A stretch of DNA of 64,000 bases from Glandiceps talaboti (GCF_964340395.1 NC_135554.1:13569251-13633250); one strand, 5' to 3'; positions 22,411 through 35,352 are shown, counted from the stretch's first letter. Made by a program: numbers and translations. Notes: generated by a model from the letters alone, not told the origin.

Positions 22411-25200
22411 TTATGTTACATGTGTAAATATGCCTAAAATGCTGTATAAACTCAGCTTGTGCCCCTTTAAATATCATTTCACTCCATGCAAAAACACTCA
22501 AAGCTATGACAATTATAACTCTGTTTCAATATTCTGTTTACTTAGTCACAAATACCTTGAGTAAAACTATCATTGACTAAAACTTACACAAATTTATGTT
22601 TTTGGTATCCTCAAATTAAAAGTGTAAACGCTGGATAAATGGAATGACTATGCTTGATTTCCTTTCCACATTTCTCTAAGGCAAATGATTAGACAAATGA
22701 TACTACAACAAGTAGTCGACTGCAAGTACTTAACATACTATCCTACTATAAGTAAACACAAAATCTGCTTATACTATTATGTAAAGGTTATAACCAAGAC
22801 TAAAAAGGCTGCATTAATATGTAGTCCTGTATACACTTTTTTTTAAGGTGTAAAAGTATGAAAGAATTTCTCAAGTCTCTTATTTTCTATCCAGTTACTT
22901 CAATGAAAATTCTCAAGATAAAAGGAAGTGCACATCTAGTTTAAAACACAAAACTGACTCGTGGAAAGAATTTAAATAACCTATAATCATTGCCTTTTTG
23001 CCACAACTACTTGAGTTTGTATCGTGTACAGTAAGTACAACTTTTCTATATAAACTAAAAGTTTCATTAATCGAATATATCTTAAGGCCGAAAACCCTAA
23101 TGAGATCATAGTCTTTACACTTGAAAAGAAAGTATATGAAAAGTCACAAACACTGTGTTGTTACAAACTACAACACTTCTAGATCTACGTATACTTAAAC
23201 TGAATTGCATATTTATTTGCCAGAGATCGAAACTAAAACTATTATATGAATCACACCACTTTACGTCACTCTTCCTATCCTAAAGACAAATCCATTAAAA
23301 ATGACGTAAAGAAAATGTAAAACCACCAAAGTTAACCCTGTCATCTATATGGAATTATATTCGACTATAGTCTGCAAATTTGGTAAACGGTAAACCATAT
23401 CCTATGCCACTGTTTGTTCATTCAGGTGTTCCTAAATGTACTTAAGCGACGTGCAATGAAGTAAAATATGACCGAAACAATATGAATTCATTATGTAGAT
23501 GTGCCTACCTCCCTTACATTATTCTATTCGTACTTGACTCATTGTGAGAAGACCTATATGACACCCCTTGGTCGAACGAAGACAAATATCGGGCAATAAT
23601 ATCTAATTAACTAATGTGATACAAATAGGTTTTTATCAATTATCCAGACACGTTAAAATATAGAATAAGTCTTACAACAGATCCTGCTTACGAAAATTAA
23701 TTTCATGAATACAATAGAACAGTAATGAATCATATATGGTTTCGCTTCTCTTCTGTTTGCTACAAGGCTCATATACATATTCGTTTACCTTTCCATTATG
23801 TTCAGAGGGAAATGAACACATGTAGTATGTTTTTATCTCTCTTTAAATGTGTACTTTCAATGTATACAAAGCCCTATAACTCAAATATGTTTCAGATTAT
23901 TACCGAAATTCAAAAGATTTGCTATCTACAAGTACAACGATTGGACATTTCCGTTAAATGTATAAATCAGACGATCTGCTATGAGTATCAGTTTCAAGGG
24001 TTTGTTTCTTGGTAACATAAGTGTTTAATTCGAAACGAACGTATACAATGATCGTAAATCATTAGAATATAGCTAAAGATTTGTGGCGTGAAAGAATAAC
24101 GACAGCCTAGTTTCTAAACCGAAGCAAACACTCATGTTAAGCAAATGTATTCGTTACCTTACGCTGTTGGATAAGCCATGATTTAATAACCACTCAACTT
24201 ATCAAAAAATTAAGACATCCCATTTTTGTGCTACAATCTTCTCAAACGGTTAAAGTGTTTCAGTCGTCATTTATGTCTTACAATGTATTTTTGTATCTGT
24301 ATTGACGTTAACAACATTGCCAAACAATATTCAAACTATTCACCATATAAAGTTTACGTCACGGACAATATTTCTAGCTACATGGAATATCGTCTTTTGA
24401 TGGTTATCTATCAACAGAGGGACAAACTAGAGACGTGTCGTAATGTATCATGAAATGTCACAATAATACTTCATTGGTAGCTGAAAAGTTATTTGTTACA
24501 ATGACTCGTGTTTTGCGATTTTGGCAAAATAAAATGTCCACATCGCATTCAGATAAGGAACTTTTTTACGCACTAAATTCAAACTGTTAAATATCTCAGA
24601 CTTTCAAAGAATTTAATCTGCTCTATTAGAGACGTTTTAAAGAGTAATCTTATATAGGTCGCTATAAATGACAATTAGATGTTATTCCCCAATATTTTTC
24701 TTCGTTCATCAGCCAAGGAAAATACGATTGCCCTAAGGGACCTTTAAGCTTTACACTACAACCCTCAGGCCACGAGTATTTTCCGGCTGAATGAAAACAA
24801 ATATTGGAGAATAACATAATTATACCAGCGCCAGTAATATCAAAGAACATCGGGGGAAATGGCATTTTTTAACTTTCTGACTGATATTTCGAACACGGCA
24901 GAACTCGTGACGTAGACACACATTATCGTAACATAGACGCGCGTTTTTGCGACATAGAACAACCAGAATATATATTTCATATTTTGTGTTCAACGTGGCT
25001 CGTGCTGGGTATAATTGGGTACATGGCTAACATGGTAGATCATCAGCAATTATATGTATGTAATGTTCGTACTTGAACAAAAAAACCTGAAAAAATACTT
25101 AACACATATAGGATATTAAGATAATATATTAGTTTACTATATGTTTTAAGTATTTTTTCCCAGTCGTTTTTTTAATCAGTCATTATAATTCATGACCTGA
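22411..25200. other. AT-rich stretch without a recognised gene
   Basis: Open frames up to 96 codons, none with a recognisable domain. It includes whatever 3' UTR the minus-strand membrane-protein gene has; no clear AATAAA is seen within about 200 bp of its stop. Confidence 0.5.
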
Positions 25201-27296
25201 TTAAGAGTCATATGCTTGGATGTTTTTTGCTGCACGTTCACCTGTAAGATTTCTTTGTATATATTTCCTTAAGACAGATCGCAAATTACATTTAAGTTCA
25301 TCTTCCTCTGTCATCGTTTTTGTCTTTAACATATCCACTACTTTAGGTAAAGCTCCGGTAGCAAAGGTAAGGCCAGATTTCGCGATCACTTTAGCATCAA
25401 AAGATTGGATAACGGAAAATGAGAATACTAAGAACGTCAAGGTGACTACTATTTTAAGTAAATCCTTTGTAACTCTCTCTGCTACGGGACTAATTTCTTC
25501 GCAAACACAACGGAACAGATCAGTAGAGATACAATCATGCTTACTCTTCGACCGAATAAAAGGCACTTGGCAGAAAACCAATATGTCGTATTGGTTCGCG
25601 GGGTCAGTGTTGACACATTTGGGGTCGCAGTCTGTTGTGTAGTCGGCGAAGTTGTGCTCATACTCACGACATGTTTTAATGGTCATTTTCTTCAGCTTAT
25701 TATAATGACTAGTGAACTCACGATAGGATGCCACAACATTGAATATGATCATAACTACGCTCAAGATGTCAGCAAATTTATCAATATTTACAGTTATTCC
25801 GATGTAAATGTGCATAATAAATGAACACAGAAATAAAATATCCAAGTATACTAAAACCATCAGGAACCCCAGCATGTATCCTATAACAACCTTCATCTTA
25901 ATACTAGTCCCTGAACAAGAGGAATCGTTTCCTCTCTTTGAATATTTGCATAAGTTTGCAAATGTTTTGACGGCGGAGAACAATGGGTACAACAATGGAA
26001 AGTATATTATGGGGAGAACAATGAGAGATAATGGCCAATGAAGACAGCATATCTTCCATGTTCTGTAATGCAAGGGCGCCTTTAGGATTTGTTTCAGTTC
26101 ATTATGTGCCAGGAATGCACAATTCTCAAACAAATCGGCTTCTGGTTTGTCGACGTATTCAAGAAAAGGTGCGTAATCGGTTATGTGACTTCTCTCGTTG
26201 GAAACTAAATTCGAGAGTTCACCCGACTGTGTTGAACGGGCAGCATGACAACCCGATACATGTTGAACACATATAAACTCAGAAAGTACGTCTGTGAGAC
26301 AGCGAACAAACATGATTAAAATTATAAAATAGACGGCATAGAAGGAGCACACTATACCAAGGATTATTTTAGGTAGGGGGTAAACGAATACTCGAGTCAG
26401 TGAATGATAGACTAGACTTAACTTGTTATTAAATTGAAGCCATGCTTCCACTTCTACTTTCCTCTGGCCTAAGTTACATCCTGTTGTGGAATTGAACATG
26501 AAAACGTATAATGCAAATGGTGCAATAACCAAGAAGAGTGTCAATAATTTCAATGTTTTGGTGAGGCATTTAAAGTTACAAGTACGACCTGTTGCCTGAC
26601 CTGATTCAGAATCACGCTCTACTTCCTCATCTGTACTCTTATCCTCTACTTTACCCCAATACTTTAGAATATTCATCAAACCAATCGGGTTGTCGTTGTT
26701 ATCTTTTATAAGGCTAGACTCGTCAATAACAACACTATGTACATCTCCCCCAACTTTGTATTCAAATTTCTTTTTTGGATTTACTTTGTCACCCTGGAAA
26801 ATAGCCCACGAGGCTATGTATGGCGTTGCTACATATGCGGATAAAATAGCAAATAGATAAATTGCAATTTTCACACCATACATCCAACAAGTCTCTTTGA
26901 TGTCTTTAAAACACGCTGAAATACCCTCTGAGGTCTTGTATTCAGAAACAAGACAGCATCTGTCACTGTAAATAACTCCTTTACGTACATCGGAGTGACA
27001 CAAAGTGACATCTTTCCCTTTACTAGCTGGAGCTGAAGTGGTGATATATTTAAGGAATTCCAGCCCCAGTTCAACTTTGCATTGTTCGGAGAGTAGTGCA
27101 ATGCTTTTCGGATCTGTTTCTTTGGTGAAATCGATCGTCAATTTCCTAATTCTTGGATGCAAAATTCCGAAAACATGGTAGTCTACAGGAAGTCGAAGTA
27201 TACCTTTTCCATATTTATCGTAGATGAATTCCCATCTCCATAAGCCAATTGCACTAGATGTATTGTACAACATGGGGTTTCTACACCGTTTGCTAC
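25201..27296 (-). CDS. Coding exon 2 of the minus-strand membrane protein
   Basis: The acceptor CCTTTCCCTTTCAG ends at 27297. The first two bases complete a glycine codon from exon 1, then SKRCRNP leads into the long open frame of 690 codons. All predicted membrane segments lie in this exon. Confidence 0.8.
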
Positions 27297-28824
27297 CTGA
27301 AAGGGAAAGGTGAATACTATTGGTGCAAGGTTATTATCGCCCCAATATGGACGCTATTACGATCGCATGGTAATCTGCCCCACTTGAATATGGTGGATGA
27401 CACCTGGCATCAAATAGGGTCTAAACCACTTTATCGGAACTGTAATATTAGTAGTATAAGCCAAGTTAATATTGTGTGGGAAATGTATATTAGTATAAGT
27501 TATTAGTCTCATTCTGATAGATAGCCAACACATATGGATATCTTGCAAAATTGCATTTTTGAAGAGAAACTACTTTTCTCTTGCTCCTGAGCAGTATGGG
27601 CCCCATGTGATTGTTACAAATTTTAGCATATTAGTGAAGATAGAATGATGTCATTTACTACTTTTTCATTTTCATGGGAGATAGTGATCCATGTGAAACT
27701 CCACCTACGATCCACTGGACCACTCAAACCGCCATTCAAGCCAAACGAACCCTGAAGTGTTTGCTAAGGTAGTGAGTGAGTGAGGCTGCTTTGCTCTTCC
27801 TTTTTAATGCTTGGATACATGGTCACTTAAAGGTCCGTTTTTGTTTTATTTTCTGATTGGCTGATTTTAGCTACAGTGTGACCACCGTGTAAGGTCACAT
27901 AACAATTTCGGAAAAACTCCTAACATTTTCCAAGGAAACAATAGGATGGGTTTTTCACTGTAGTTGAAAGAGCCTGCCTACTGGTGTAAACCAATCACGT
28001 CAGATAAGCGGAAAGCAGCGCGAAAATGCTTAATTTCAAATGTAAACATTCCAAACAACATTTAGAAATCGCGTGTAGATAGCAAATTAAAACTTAAATT
28101 AAAACTGGTCTATACTGGGTGGTGGTGTGGGCAGACGGCAAGGCCATATTTGTGTTGTGTCTAAATTTCAATATAAAAACTAAATGTGCATGTAAACATT
28201 TGAAACTATTGTTGCTACTTTGTTCAAGGTTGGCAAGGAAAGTACGCCCCATTCTCAGTAAAAATCAAGAAGAAGAAAATTAGGGATCACCTTACAAAGT
28301 TTTGAAATAGTGGTTAAAATGTTCTCAAAATTAGATTTTATATCTGCCACATATACCACCGCCGAATACATTGTTAATGAACACTATGTGAAGATAACCT
28401 ATTGTACGTTTCATTGTAAGGCTTGGTGCACCCGACATTTTATTCAATTAGAAAAGGACCAGTAGCTAGCTTTCGTATGGTAAAGTTTGGAGAGAGTTGA
28501 AAAATTTCGATTTGTAGCAGCTCTTTCGGCCCTGTTCTCATATTTTTTTTTAAATCATGACTTACCATCATTATAGCATGACATTTCCAGATGAAATTCT
28601 ATCATTTTAGCGTCACCCTTTTCAAGGAAGTTGTTTACTTCTTTTACAATCTCTTCCAATGTTTTATTCAAGTACAGTTGAACAGTTGCCGGTTTGGCGT
28701 CACATGTAAACGAATAGGTACTATCGGATTGTAAAATAGCATGTTCATGTGTGTCTTTCACTTGTTGACAGCTGCAACACGTCGCAAGTGTAAGCACGGC
28801 AACCAAGATTGTAACATATTCCAT
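25201..28824 (-). CDS. Multi-pass membrane protein, unrecognised family (two coding exons, 784 aa)
   Basis: Joining 28566-28824 to 25201-27296 gives a 784-residue protein. A signal peptide (MEYVTILVAVLTLATCC) is followed by an ectodomain of about 200 residues with cysteines in TCD, CKV, LCH and RCC contexts. Hydrophobic segments follow at about 225-253, 335-356, 394-417, 501-528, 555-590 (two), 594-612 and 696-719. The stop is at 25201-25203. It is clearly paralogous to the plus-strand protein at 36.6-40.3 kb: shared features include a W.W..YD..G motif, CKV.L...FL, WxICxLxWPxSL, SxYRxFT, QVPF or NVPF, HDCI and an F.CENI/VCEEI segment. I chose the ATG at 28824 because the frame upstream has only a GTG and TTTTAACAG before it looks like an acceptor. 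Function unknown; surface receptor or channel-like roles are speculation. Confidence 0.8.
27297..28565 (-). other. Intron of the minus-strand membrane-protein gene
   Basis: 1269 bp with GT-AG ends. The segment at about 28220-28320 resembles part of the 43.1 kb and 45.8 kb duplicated sequence (CCATTCTCA..AAATCAAG, GGGATCAC), indicating a dispersed repeat. Confidence 0.65.
28566..28824 (-). CDS. Coding exon 1 of the minus-strand membrane protein
   Basis: 259 nt with the signal peptide and the first part of the ectodomain (FTCDAKPA, then GDAKMIEFHLEM, matching TDDAKMVRFWLNF of the plus-strand paralogue). The donor G|GTAAGTCATG at 28565 is strong, phase 1. The separating intron is 1269 bp. Confidence 0.8.
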
Positions 28825-30790
28825 CGTTAATCTGTTAAAATAAAAAGTCACAAGTTCAAGAATACGTCAAACGTACAAGCTGTGAGGACGTGAAAGCATA
28901 CATAGTAAGAACGATGCACACTAGTGGTAACATTCTGTGCGAAGTGTAGCGGGTTCAACATAACGCCACGGTGTTAGTCTTCCATATAATAAAACACAAA
29001 TATGCCGAAAATAGCGTGATGGGCTACTACATAAAACAATATTTTGACCTGTAAATATTTCACGATTGCAGACGGTTAATCACACATACCTAAACACCAG
29101 CTGTAGCAAAGTTATAAAAGTTACAACTTTCGAATTAACACAACTTTGAGCACCCATACCTGAGCGCCAAGTATAATGAAGTTAACAAAACATATTTGAA
29201 ACCAACTCACTTTTGGCACAGTGTTAAAATATGTTTTTATTACTGTTATATGTGCAATGTTGGGAATATGATAACAACATATGCGGTTTGTCTTCTGTAA
29301 GACACAAACAAGCAGAATATGTCATTGTTGAACGACTGCTTAATGCATTATTTTGAACCATCTAGTTATTTGTAAGTAGACTCGAATATTAACCAGACAC
29401 AATACAATATGAACAGTTATGTCGGCCTATAGGTGGTTTAATTAGGTCACTGACAGGCAAAGGAGGTTGCTTTAGATTCGGTATAAATTTTGTGTCGACA
29501 CAAAATTACATTTGCTTATGTAAATGGATTTAGTTTCTGAGATAAAGAGTGTCCATCATTTCATAAGATTCCAGACGCTCACATCATCGTACGATGCAGG
29601 AGAATGGGAATGGAGTCTTTCCAGAGTTTCATATTCTTACGATGAAGAACGACCACGTCCAGACTGTATAGGACTGTTGATAGCTGTCACAAAAGCGACT
29701 TTTGAATATTATGCCCTCGCCTTTTATTTCATAGTTTGAAGAACCGGATAAAACGTGTGTAAACATCCACCCTCGAAAGCAAAATGATTCCTGCCCACAG
29801 TAGTGGTGTTTATACAGCACGAACATTCAATTTATGGCAACAACCTGGCCTACTTATTCTCATCGACGCGATTTTAGGAAATAAAACTGGTCATGCCAGT
29901 TTCAATAAATGAAGCTAACTTTTAGAGGATTGGTCGAAGCATATGTTTACCGAGTGTCCGTTGATAAGGAAATATTTGTGAACGACGTTCTGATCAGTTT
30001 GATAGTCGACTAAAATTTAAAACAGACACTCACGAGTCTTCAACTGAATGTCTTACGAGAAAACTCCACTTCACAGTAAAATACACGTGTATATGAGCAG
30101 CACAGATATTCGAAAGTATATCGAAACGAGTGTTAGAGCATTACTTTGCATATTAGTATGTGAATTAATGACATGGCCAACATAATAGCTAATACTTCTA
30201 TAGAACCGAAACCACACGTTATACTGCTATTGAACACTTTCTGGTTAATTCGAACACAAGTAGATCACTTTGTGGCCGTCGACAGAGTAAACAGTTTGGG
30301 TAAGTTATGGAACACGGAGATGGCTTAATATATCTCACATATCTGTGAAACACAAGACAACTATAGAGTTTTATAAGTCATTTTCTCATCCGTTTAGAAT
30401 GGTTGAAGTTAACACTAACCTGGTGTAGATATCCAGCTAAGACAGCCGTGTGTGTTTTACACACATATGTATCGTCAAATGAGCCACACCTATAGTACAA
30501 CGTCAGATTTTCAAAAAGGTCCACTCTGATTGGTTACCTACAATGGAATATATGCAGATGTCCTCATGTGCCCTCACGTACCGAAACTAATCAATGATTG
30601 GGGGTGTTAAATAACATGGGCTGACAAATATGATCACCGAGTATGATAATATATAATATGACGCTAAGCAAAGTTTAGACCCAACAAATCATCGTAGAAG
30701 ACATACTCACCTCAAATATTTTATTTCTATGTGTCTTAATGGAGACATGATTTAAAAAGAACTTGGTGGCAACAAATAAATACTACACAG
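28825..30790. other. 5' flank of the minus-strand gene, no other gene seen
   Basis: Probable 5' UTR and promoter of the minus-strand gene near 28830-28900, then AT-rich sequence with no convincing exon. Open frames such as 29524-29739 have no recognisable domain. Confidence 0.45.
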
Positions 30791-30799
30791 TCTCAGCTA

Positions 30800-31270
30800 G
30801 TTTAGGAAATTACTGAATTTCGATAATTGAACCTGAGGATCAGAGTCAAGGCCAAAGATCAATGTCTCAAAAGAAAGTTTATTTAATTGGTCCTGAAGGT
30901 CAAGGTCTAAGTCAAAGTTCAAGATCTCCAAAGATAGCTTACATCTGATAATATGGGGGTAGACACTTGAATTAGTTATGCAGTAAATAATGATTTTAAA
31001 TACAAATATGGCTGCCATTCAGTAAAAGTGACGAGCACCAAAGATTATGCTTGTGTATTGTTCTCTCCTTCGATATTACTTGTAAACATGATTTAAAAGT
31101 AATTTGCAATATGTAAATACTACAATGGGTCTGTGATAGCTAGGAATTGGTTTGATTTCGATAATTGACCCTGAAGGTTTCAAAAAATGGCTTGCATCTG
31201 ATATAATATCGAGATTAACACTTGAATTAGAGTTTTTGAGGTATGCAGTAAATATAGATTTTTAACTATA
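30800..31270. repeat. Diverged direct duplication of about 330 bp
   Basis: TTTCGATAATTGA.CCTGA, TTGCATCTGATA-type and ACACTTGAATTAG.GTT blocks occur at 30817-31000 and again at 31155-31270. Confidence 0.5.
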
Positions 31271-31439
31271 GCTCTAAGTAAGTGTTGTCGTAGTAACAGT
31301 AAGAATGTGGCTGCAATTTGGTCTAAATTGCATATATAAAAAAATACCGCCAATGGCGTTGTAGCACAACTGTACAGTTTTAAAAAAATGTTTATCCATA
31401 TGCTAGTCCATGCCAACGATAGGTGTTCATTTGCTGAAT

Positions 31440-31830
31440 GACTATCCAGTTGCCTATCCAACCATGTTGCTATGCTATCTTTACGATATATCCTACCATT
31501 TGGCGAATGCTATGGGCGTGGTCATGTTGTTAGATATATTTGCATACATTTCTGTATGTTTTTGTTCACTTGTGTATGAATTCCTGATATTATCTTTGCA
31601 ATATACATGATCTTTTGGCTGTTGCTATGGGCGTGGTCTTGTTCCTAGGCTTATTTACTACATTTTTTGAATGTTAATTCAATTGTGTATAAATCCCCAT
31701 TGTTATCTTTGCAATATATGTGATCATTTGGCTGTTGCTATGGGCGTGGTCTTTTTGCTAGGCAAATTTATATACATTTTTACCTCCCGTAAGGGTACGG
31801 GAGGTATTAAAAGGTGAATGTCTGTCTGTG

Positions 31831-31865
<35 letters not shown>

Positions 31866-32830
31866 GTCATCATTTTCTAAAAATCGGCCGGCTCAATTGT
31901 AATGAAATTTGGGATATATAATCTTTAGGGTAATAGCTAGACCTGATTAGGTTTTGAGTCAGATCTGTTAATGTTTTTATTATTTGCATATTAATGAAAT
32001 CAACTAATTACGCAATATCTTAAGACTGCATACTTCAATTTCAATATAATTTAGGATATTCGTTAAACATAACAACATACATTTGTCCTATAAAATTCGT
32101 TGATGTATCTTACAGCGTCAATGAATAATTTGCATAATTAATTATTTTTGGTAATTAGGCTATATTAGAATACATACTTCAAATTCAATATAATTCAGTA
32201 CACACGTTAACCATAACAATCGCATATGTCATGTAAAGCTTGTTGGTGTACCTTTCAGTGTTAATGAATAATTTACATAATCAATAATTCTTGGTAATTA
32301 CGCTATATCTTACGACTGCATGCTTCAATTTTAATACAATTCAGGACACACGTTAACCATAACAAATTGTGTATGTCCTATACAGTTAGTTGATGTACCT
32401 TACAGTGTTAATGAATAATTTGCATAATTAATGATTTTCGGTAATTAGGCTATATCTTAAGACTGCATTAAGCAGTATCATACACTCTTACATACATTAA
32501 CCTAAGAAAGCACGCTTCTCTAAAAAACAAAGCGTGTTACCATACTTGTTTTTAGTTTAATGAGTTATTTGCATAATTAGTGATTCCCTTACGGGAGGCA
32601 TTCAGTTTAAATCAGGTTGAATGTTTATTCAATTGTCTATTAAACCCTGGTATCTTTGTGAAATACACCACCGTTTGGCTGTTGCTGTGGGCGTGGTCAT
32701 GGTTGCTAGGGTATTTGCATACATTTTTTGAATGTTTACTCACTTGCCTACCAGATGATGTTGTTATTTAACCAAACTATACTGCCATTTGGTTGTTGCT
32801 AAGGGCGTGGTCATTGCTGCTAGGGCCAAT
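31440..32830. repeat. 114-bp tandem array (five units) interrupted by an insertion
   Basis: Units carry GCTATGGGCGTGGTC or close variants at 31509, 31624, 31737, 32684 and 32798. Spacing is 113-115 bp except between units 3 and 4 (947 bp), which equals one period plus an 833-bp insert. Confidence 0.8.
31782..32614. mobile_element. 833-bp inserted element with short TIRs, copy 2
   Basis: 13-bp inverted repeats CCTCCCGTAAGGG (31783-31795) and CCCTTACGGGAGG (32586-32598) bound a (TGTC)n tract and four diverged units of about 125 bp containing AATTTGCATAATTAAT and ATTAGGCTATATCTTAA. It splits a 114-bp array unit cleanly between ACATTTTT and TGAATGTTTA. The same element, more degraded, is at 13966-14890. 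No coding capacity. Confidence 0.7.
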
Positions 32831-33420
32831 TGTGTCAAAATGTTTTGAAGAAAATCTGCAAAATAACACTTTCAGAAACATCTCACCAAGTTTCAGACTC
32901 ATTGATCAAGTACTTTTTGAGATAAAATTTTTTGACCAAAAATGAACATTCTTACACCTAATTTGCATATCACTCATGGAATCATTGTATGCTTAATATT
33001 TCTTTGTCCATACATCCCTAGATGCATTCCCATTACATTTCAGTCCAATCTGCTCAGTAGTTTTGGAATTATAGATTTTTAACCAAAAAGACACAATTTT
33101 AGCCCTAATTTGCATATTACTTATGGAATGATCATGTCATGAACAAATCGCACTTTACATCCCCTTAAGAATGTTCCCACCAAATTTCGCACCAATCTGC
33201 CCAGTACTTTCTGAGTTTAAGTTTTTTGACCAAAAATCACATTTTTGGACCCAAAACCCACACCTCTGATGCAATCAATTTCATTTACACATTTTCCCAA
33301 CTAGACATCAGAAGTAACATGACCATCGAATATCAAAGCAATCGGTCGGGCAGTTTTTGACTTCAATTTGTTTACACACACACACACACACACACACACA
33401 GACGCCTATAGCACTACTGT
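32831..33420. repeat. Old tandem repeats of about 130 bp ending in (AC)n
   Basis: Recurring TTTTTTGACCAAAAAT, CTAATTTGCATATCACT and AATCTGC.CAGTA blocks, ending with (AC)n at about 33373-33400. It is contiguous with the 114-bp array and perhaps part of the same composite repeat. Confidence 0.55.
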
Positions 33421-34228
33421 ACCTCAGTTCAGTTCAGTTGCTAAAAAACAAATTGCATATGTCCCATACGATATGTCACCTTTGTGCCAGGTCTAAGAAA
33501 TGATGTATTACGGGTGGACGGACGGAACCCATCACAATAGCCCCTCCCCCCTGTTTTATTTTAAATGTCATGTTGACCTTCCCCTCCCCTCCCCCTCGCG
33601 CCTAAGTAACATTTTGAAATTCTAAATCTAAAATACAATTGCCATAATGTTTAGATTTTTCAAGATCAGAGTGGTTTTAAGTTGAAGAAAATGCCAGAGT
33701 TTTTTGAATGTTTTAATATAACTTATACTGTAAGAAAGATAATTTTTTCATAGTGTTATTCCTCGCTCTCGGGCTTATCTGAGAGGGTGTGTAAGATTCT
33801 GATACTAAAGTAACGCCTTTTGATAGCACCCATCACACAATATTGGCTAAACCTCATTGCATGTTCGCCACATGGTCCTCACCACAACTTGAATAGATGA
33901 AGGAAGTGCTCACCTGATTACAATTTCCAACTGCGATGGCCATGTTTTCATTAAACAGGGACAGAATAACAAAAGTAGGAATAGTTTGGTAAACTTTCTA
34001 TTTTATCAATGTTTTAGTCACACACCCTCATCACACGTTAATATTTGTTCCACGACATTGTATTTACAACACATGTGTTGATGTTTCTTACAATCGTCAC
34101 TAATGCCACGTATACATTGCATAGATCGAAATATAAGATATTTATCCTCTACTTGTACCACTGTATCCTACACTTTCTCAGAGTCTGAATACGAAATTAC
34201 TAATTAGTATTCGTATTGACATATATCG
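33421..34228. other. Non-coding stretch, no gene seen
   Basis: C-rich low complexity at about 33540-33600. No exon recognised. Confidence 0.5.
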
Positions 34229-34234
34229 TCCATC

Positions 34235-34381
34235 TATTACTTACACTGCAATGAAAAAGGATTTCCACAAAATGAAATCAACAAAAAACAAATCGAAAAC
34301 ATAGCAGATAAAGCATATAACAGATTGGCAGGAACGAAACAATACGACATTGCCACCAGAACTATCCCAGCTATGTTTTAA
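34235..34381 (+). CDS. Orphan coding-like fragment with overlapping poly(A) signal
   Basis: An open frame after a TGA at 34217 reads YYLHCNEKG, then EINKKQIENIADKAYN and RTIPAMF before TAA at 34379-34381. The composition is protein-like rather than low complexity. AATAAA (34381-34386) overlaps the stop. There is no good start or acceptor, so it could be a terminal exon or a pseudogene fragment. Family not recognised. Confidence 0.28.
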   Translation, partial: YYLHCNEKGFPQNEINKKQIENIADKAYNRLAGTKQYDIATRTIPAMF

Positions 34382-34478
34382 ATAAAACCATTATATTAAA
34401 GTCTATATTTGACACATATTTTGATTCTTTATTTCAACAGAAGTAATATGATAACAATTAAGATGTTGTACTTCTATT

Positions 34479-34715
34479 GTAGGACGCAAATGTACAGACT
34501 CTGTGAAATATGTTGTTATCGTGCTCTTGCTAAGTGTTGTGGTCATGGTTGCTGTACATCTTCACTTTAATATTTTGGAAGTTATTTGCTTGACAACTTT
34601 AACCCATCAACGTTGTGAATTTTGCAAAATATATATGTATTTTGCCTGTTGCTGTTGGCACAAGGCCAATGTCGCTACACATGCGAAATCGGAAGATGGT
34701 AGGCTTATCACGTGA
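34479..34715 (+). CDS. Possible exon with one membrane segment
   Basis: After TTCTATTGTAG a frame reads RKCTDSVKYVVIVLLLSVVV and on to a stop at 34713-34715. The hydrophobic stretch could be a transmembrane helix or leader. No partner exons were found. Weak. Confidence 0.18.
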   Translation, partial: VGRKCTDSVKYVVIVLLLSVVVMVAVHLHFNILEVICLTTLTHQRCEFCKIYMYFACCCWHKANVATHAKSEDGRLIT

Positions 34716-34880
34716 CAGGGCGAATGTCGTGTTCAAATATAAATTATACTCATGCCATATATGATGTATGTGTTAATCAGACGAGTAGTTTACGGACAGT
34801 AGGTAAATTTACATTTTTACGGGTTTTTCATAAATCTGACATATAATGACCACCAGACCAGTTAAAATATCAAGAACTAA

Positions 34881-35352
34881 GCTCATCTACAACAATGTTC
34901 GACCAACTGTACTTTTTAGTTTGTCTCGAGTTGTGCTACCAACTAGCTGCAAGTGTCTCGTTTGATCACAGTGTAATCTTTCACACCTGATGTTTGATGA
35001 GTGTACATTTTACCAGTAGAGTTTTAAGTAGAGTGTTCAGGATATTAACACTGCACTGTGGGATATCTAATCAGGTATCATAAACAGAGTAGTAAAGTTG
35101 TATTGTGTTCTAGTTGCTAATTCAACATCAAAATGTTGGAGTTGTTTGTTTACGGTCTGAGTGAAGTCAGTGTTTGAGTGTATGTGTCATATTACTGTGT
35201 AGTGACTAGCCGGCCTTGGTCAAATTAACAATTTGTTAAACATCAGGGAGTGAAAGATTACACCGTGATCAAAACTTGTTGCTAGTAGGTATTTTCAGCA
35301 CGACGTGAGACAGCCTAAGAGGTACAGTTGATCGAACAGTGTTGTACATGAC
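34881..35352. mobile_element. Foldback/MITE-like inverted repeat
   Basis: 34881-34998 and 35236-35352 are imperfect inverted arms of about 118 bp (left CTACAACAATGTTCGACCAA, right TTGATCGAACAGTGTTGTAC; both include GTGAAAGATTACAC or its complement). The loop is about 237 bp. No coding capacity. Confidence 0.65.

Noticed and set aside
28825-28851. Longer N-terminus for the minus-strand membrane protein (nine more residues)
   Set aside because: That frame has no ATG, only a GTG, and the stretch contains an acceptor-like TTTTAACAG; the ATG at 28824 directly precedes a good signal peptide.
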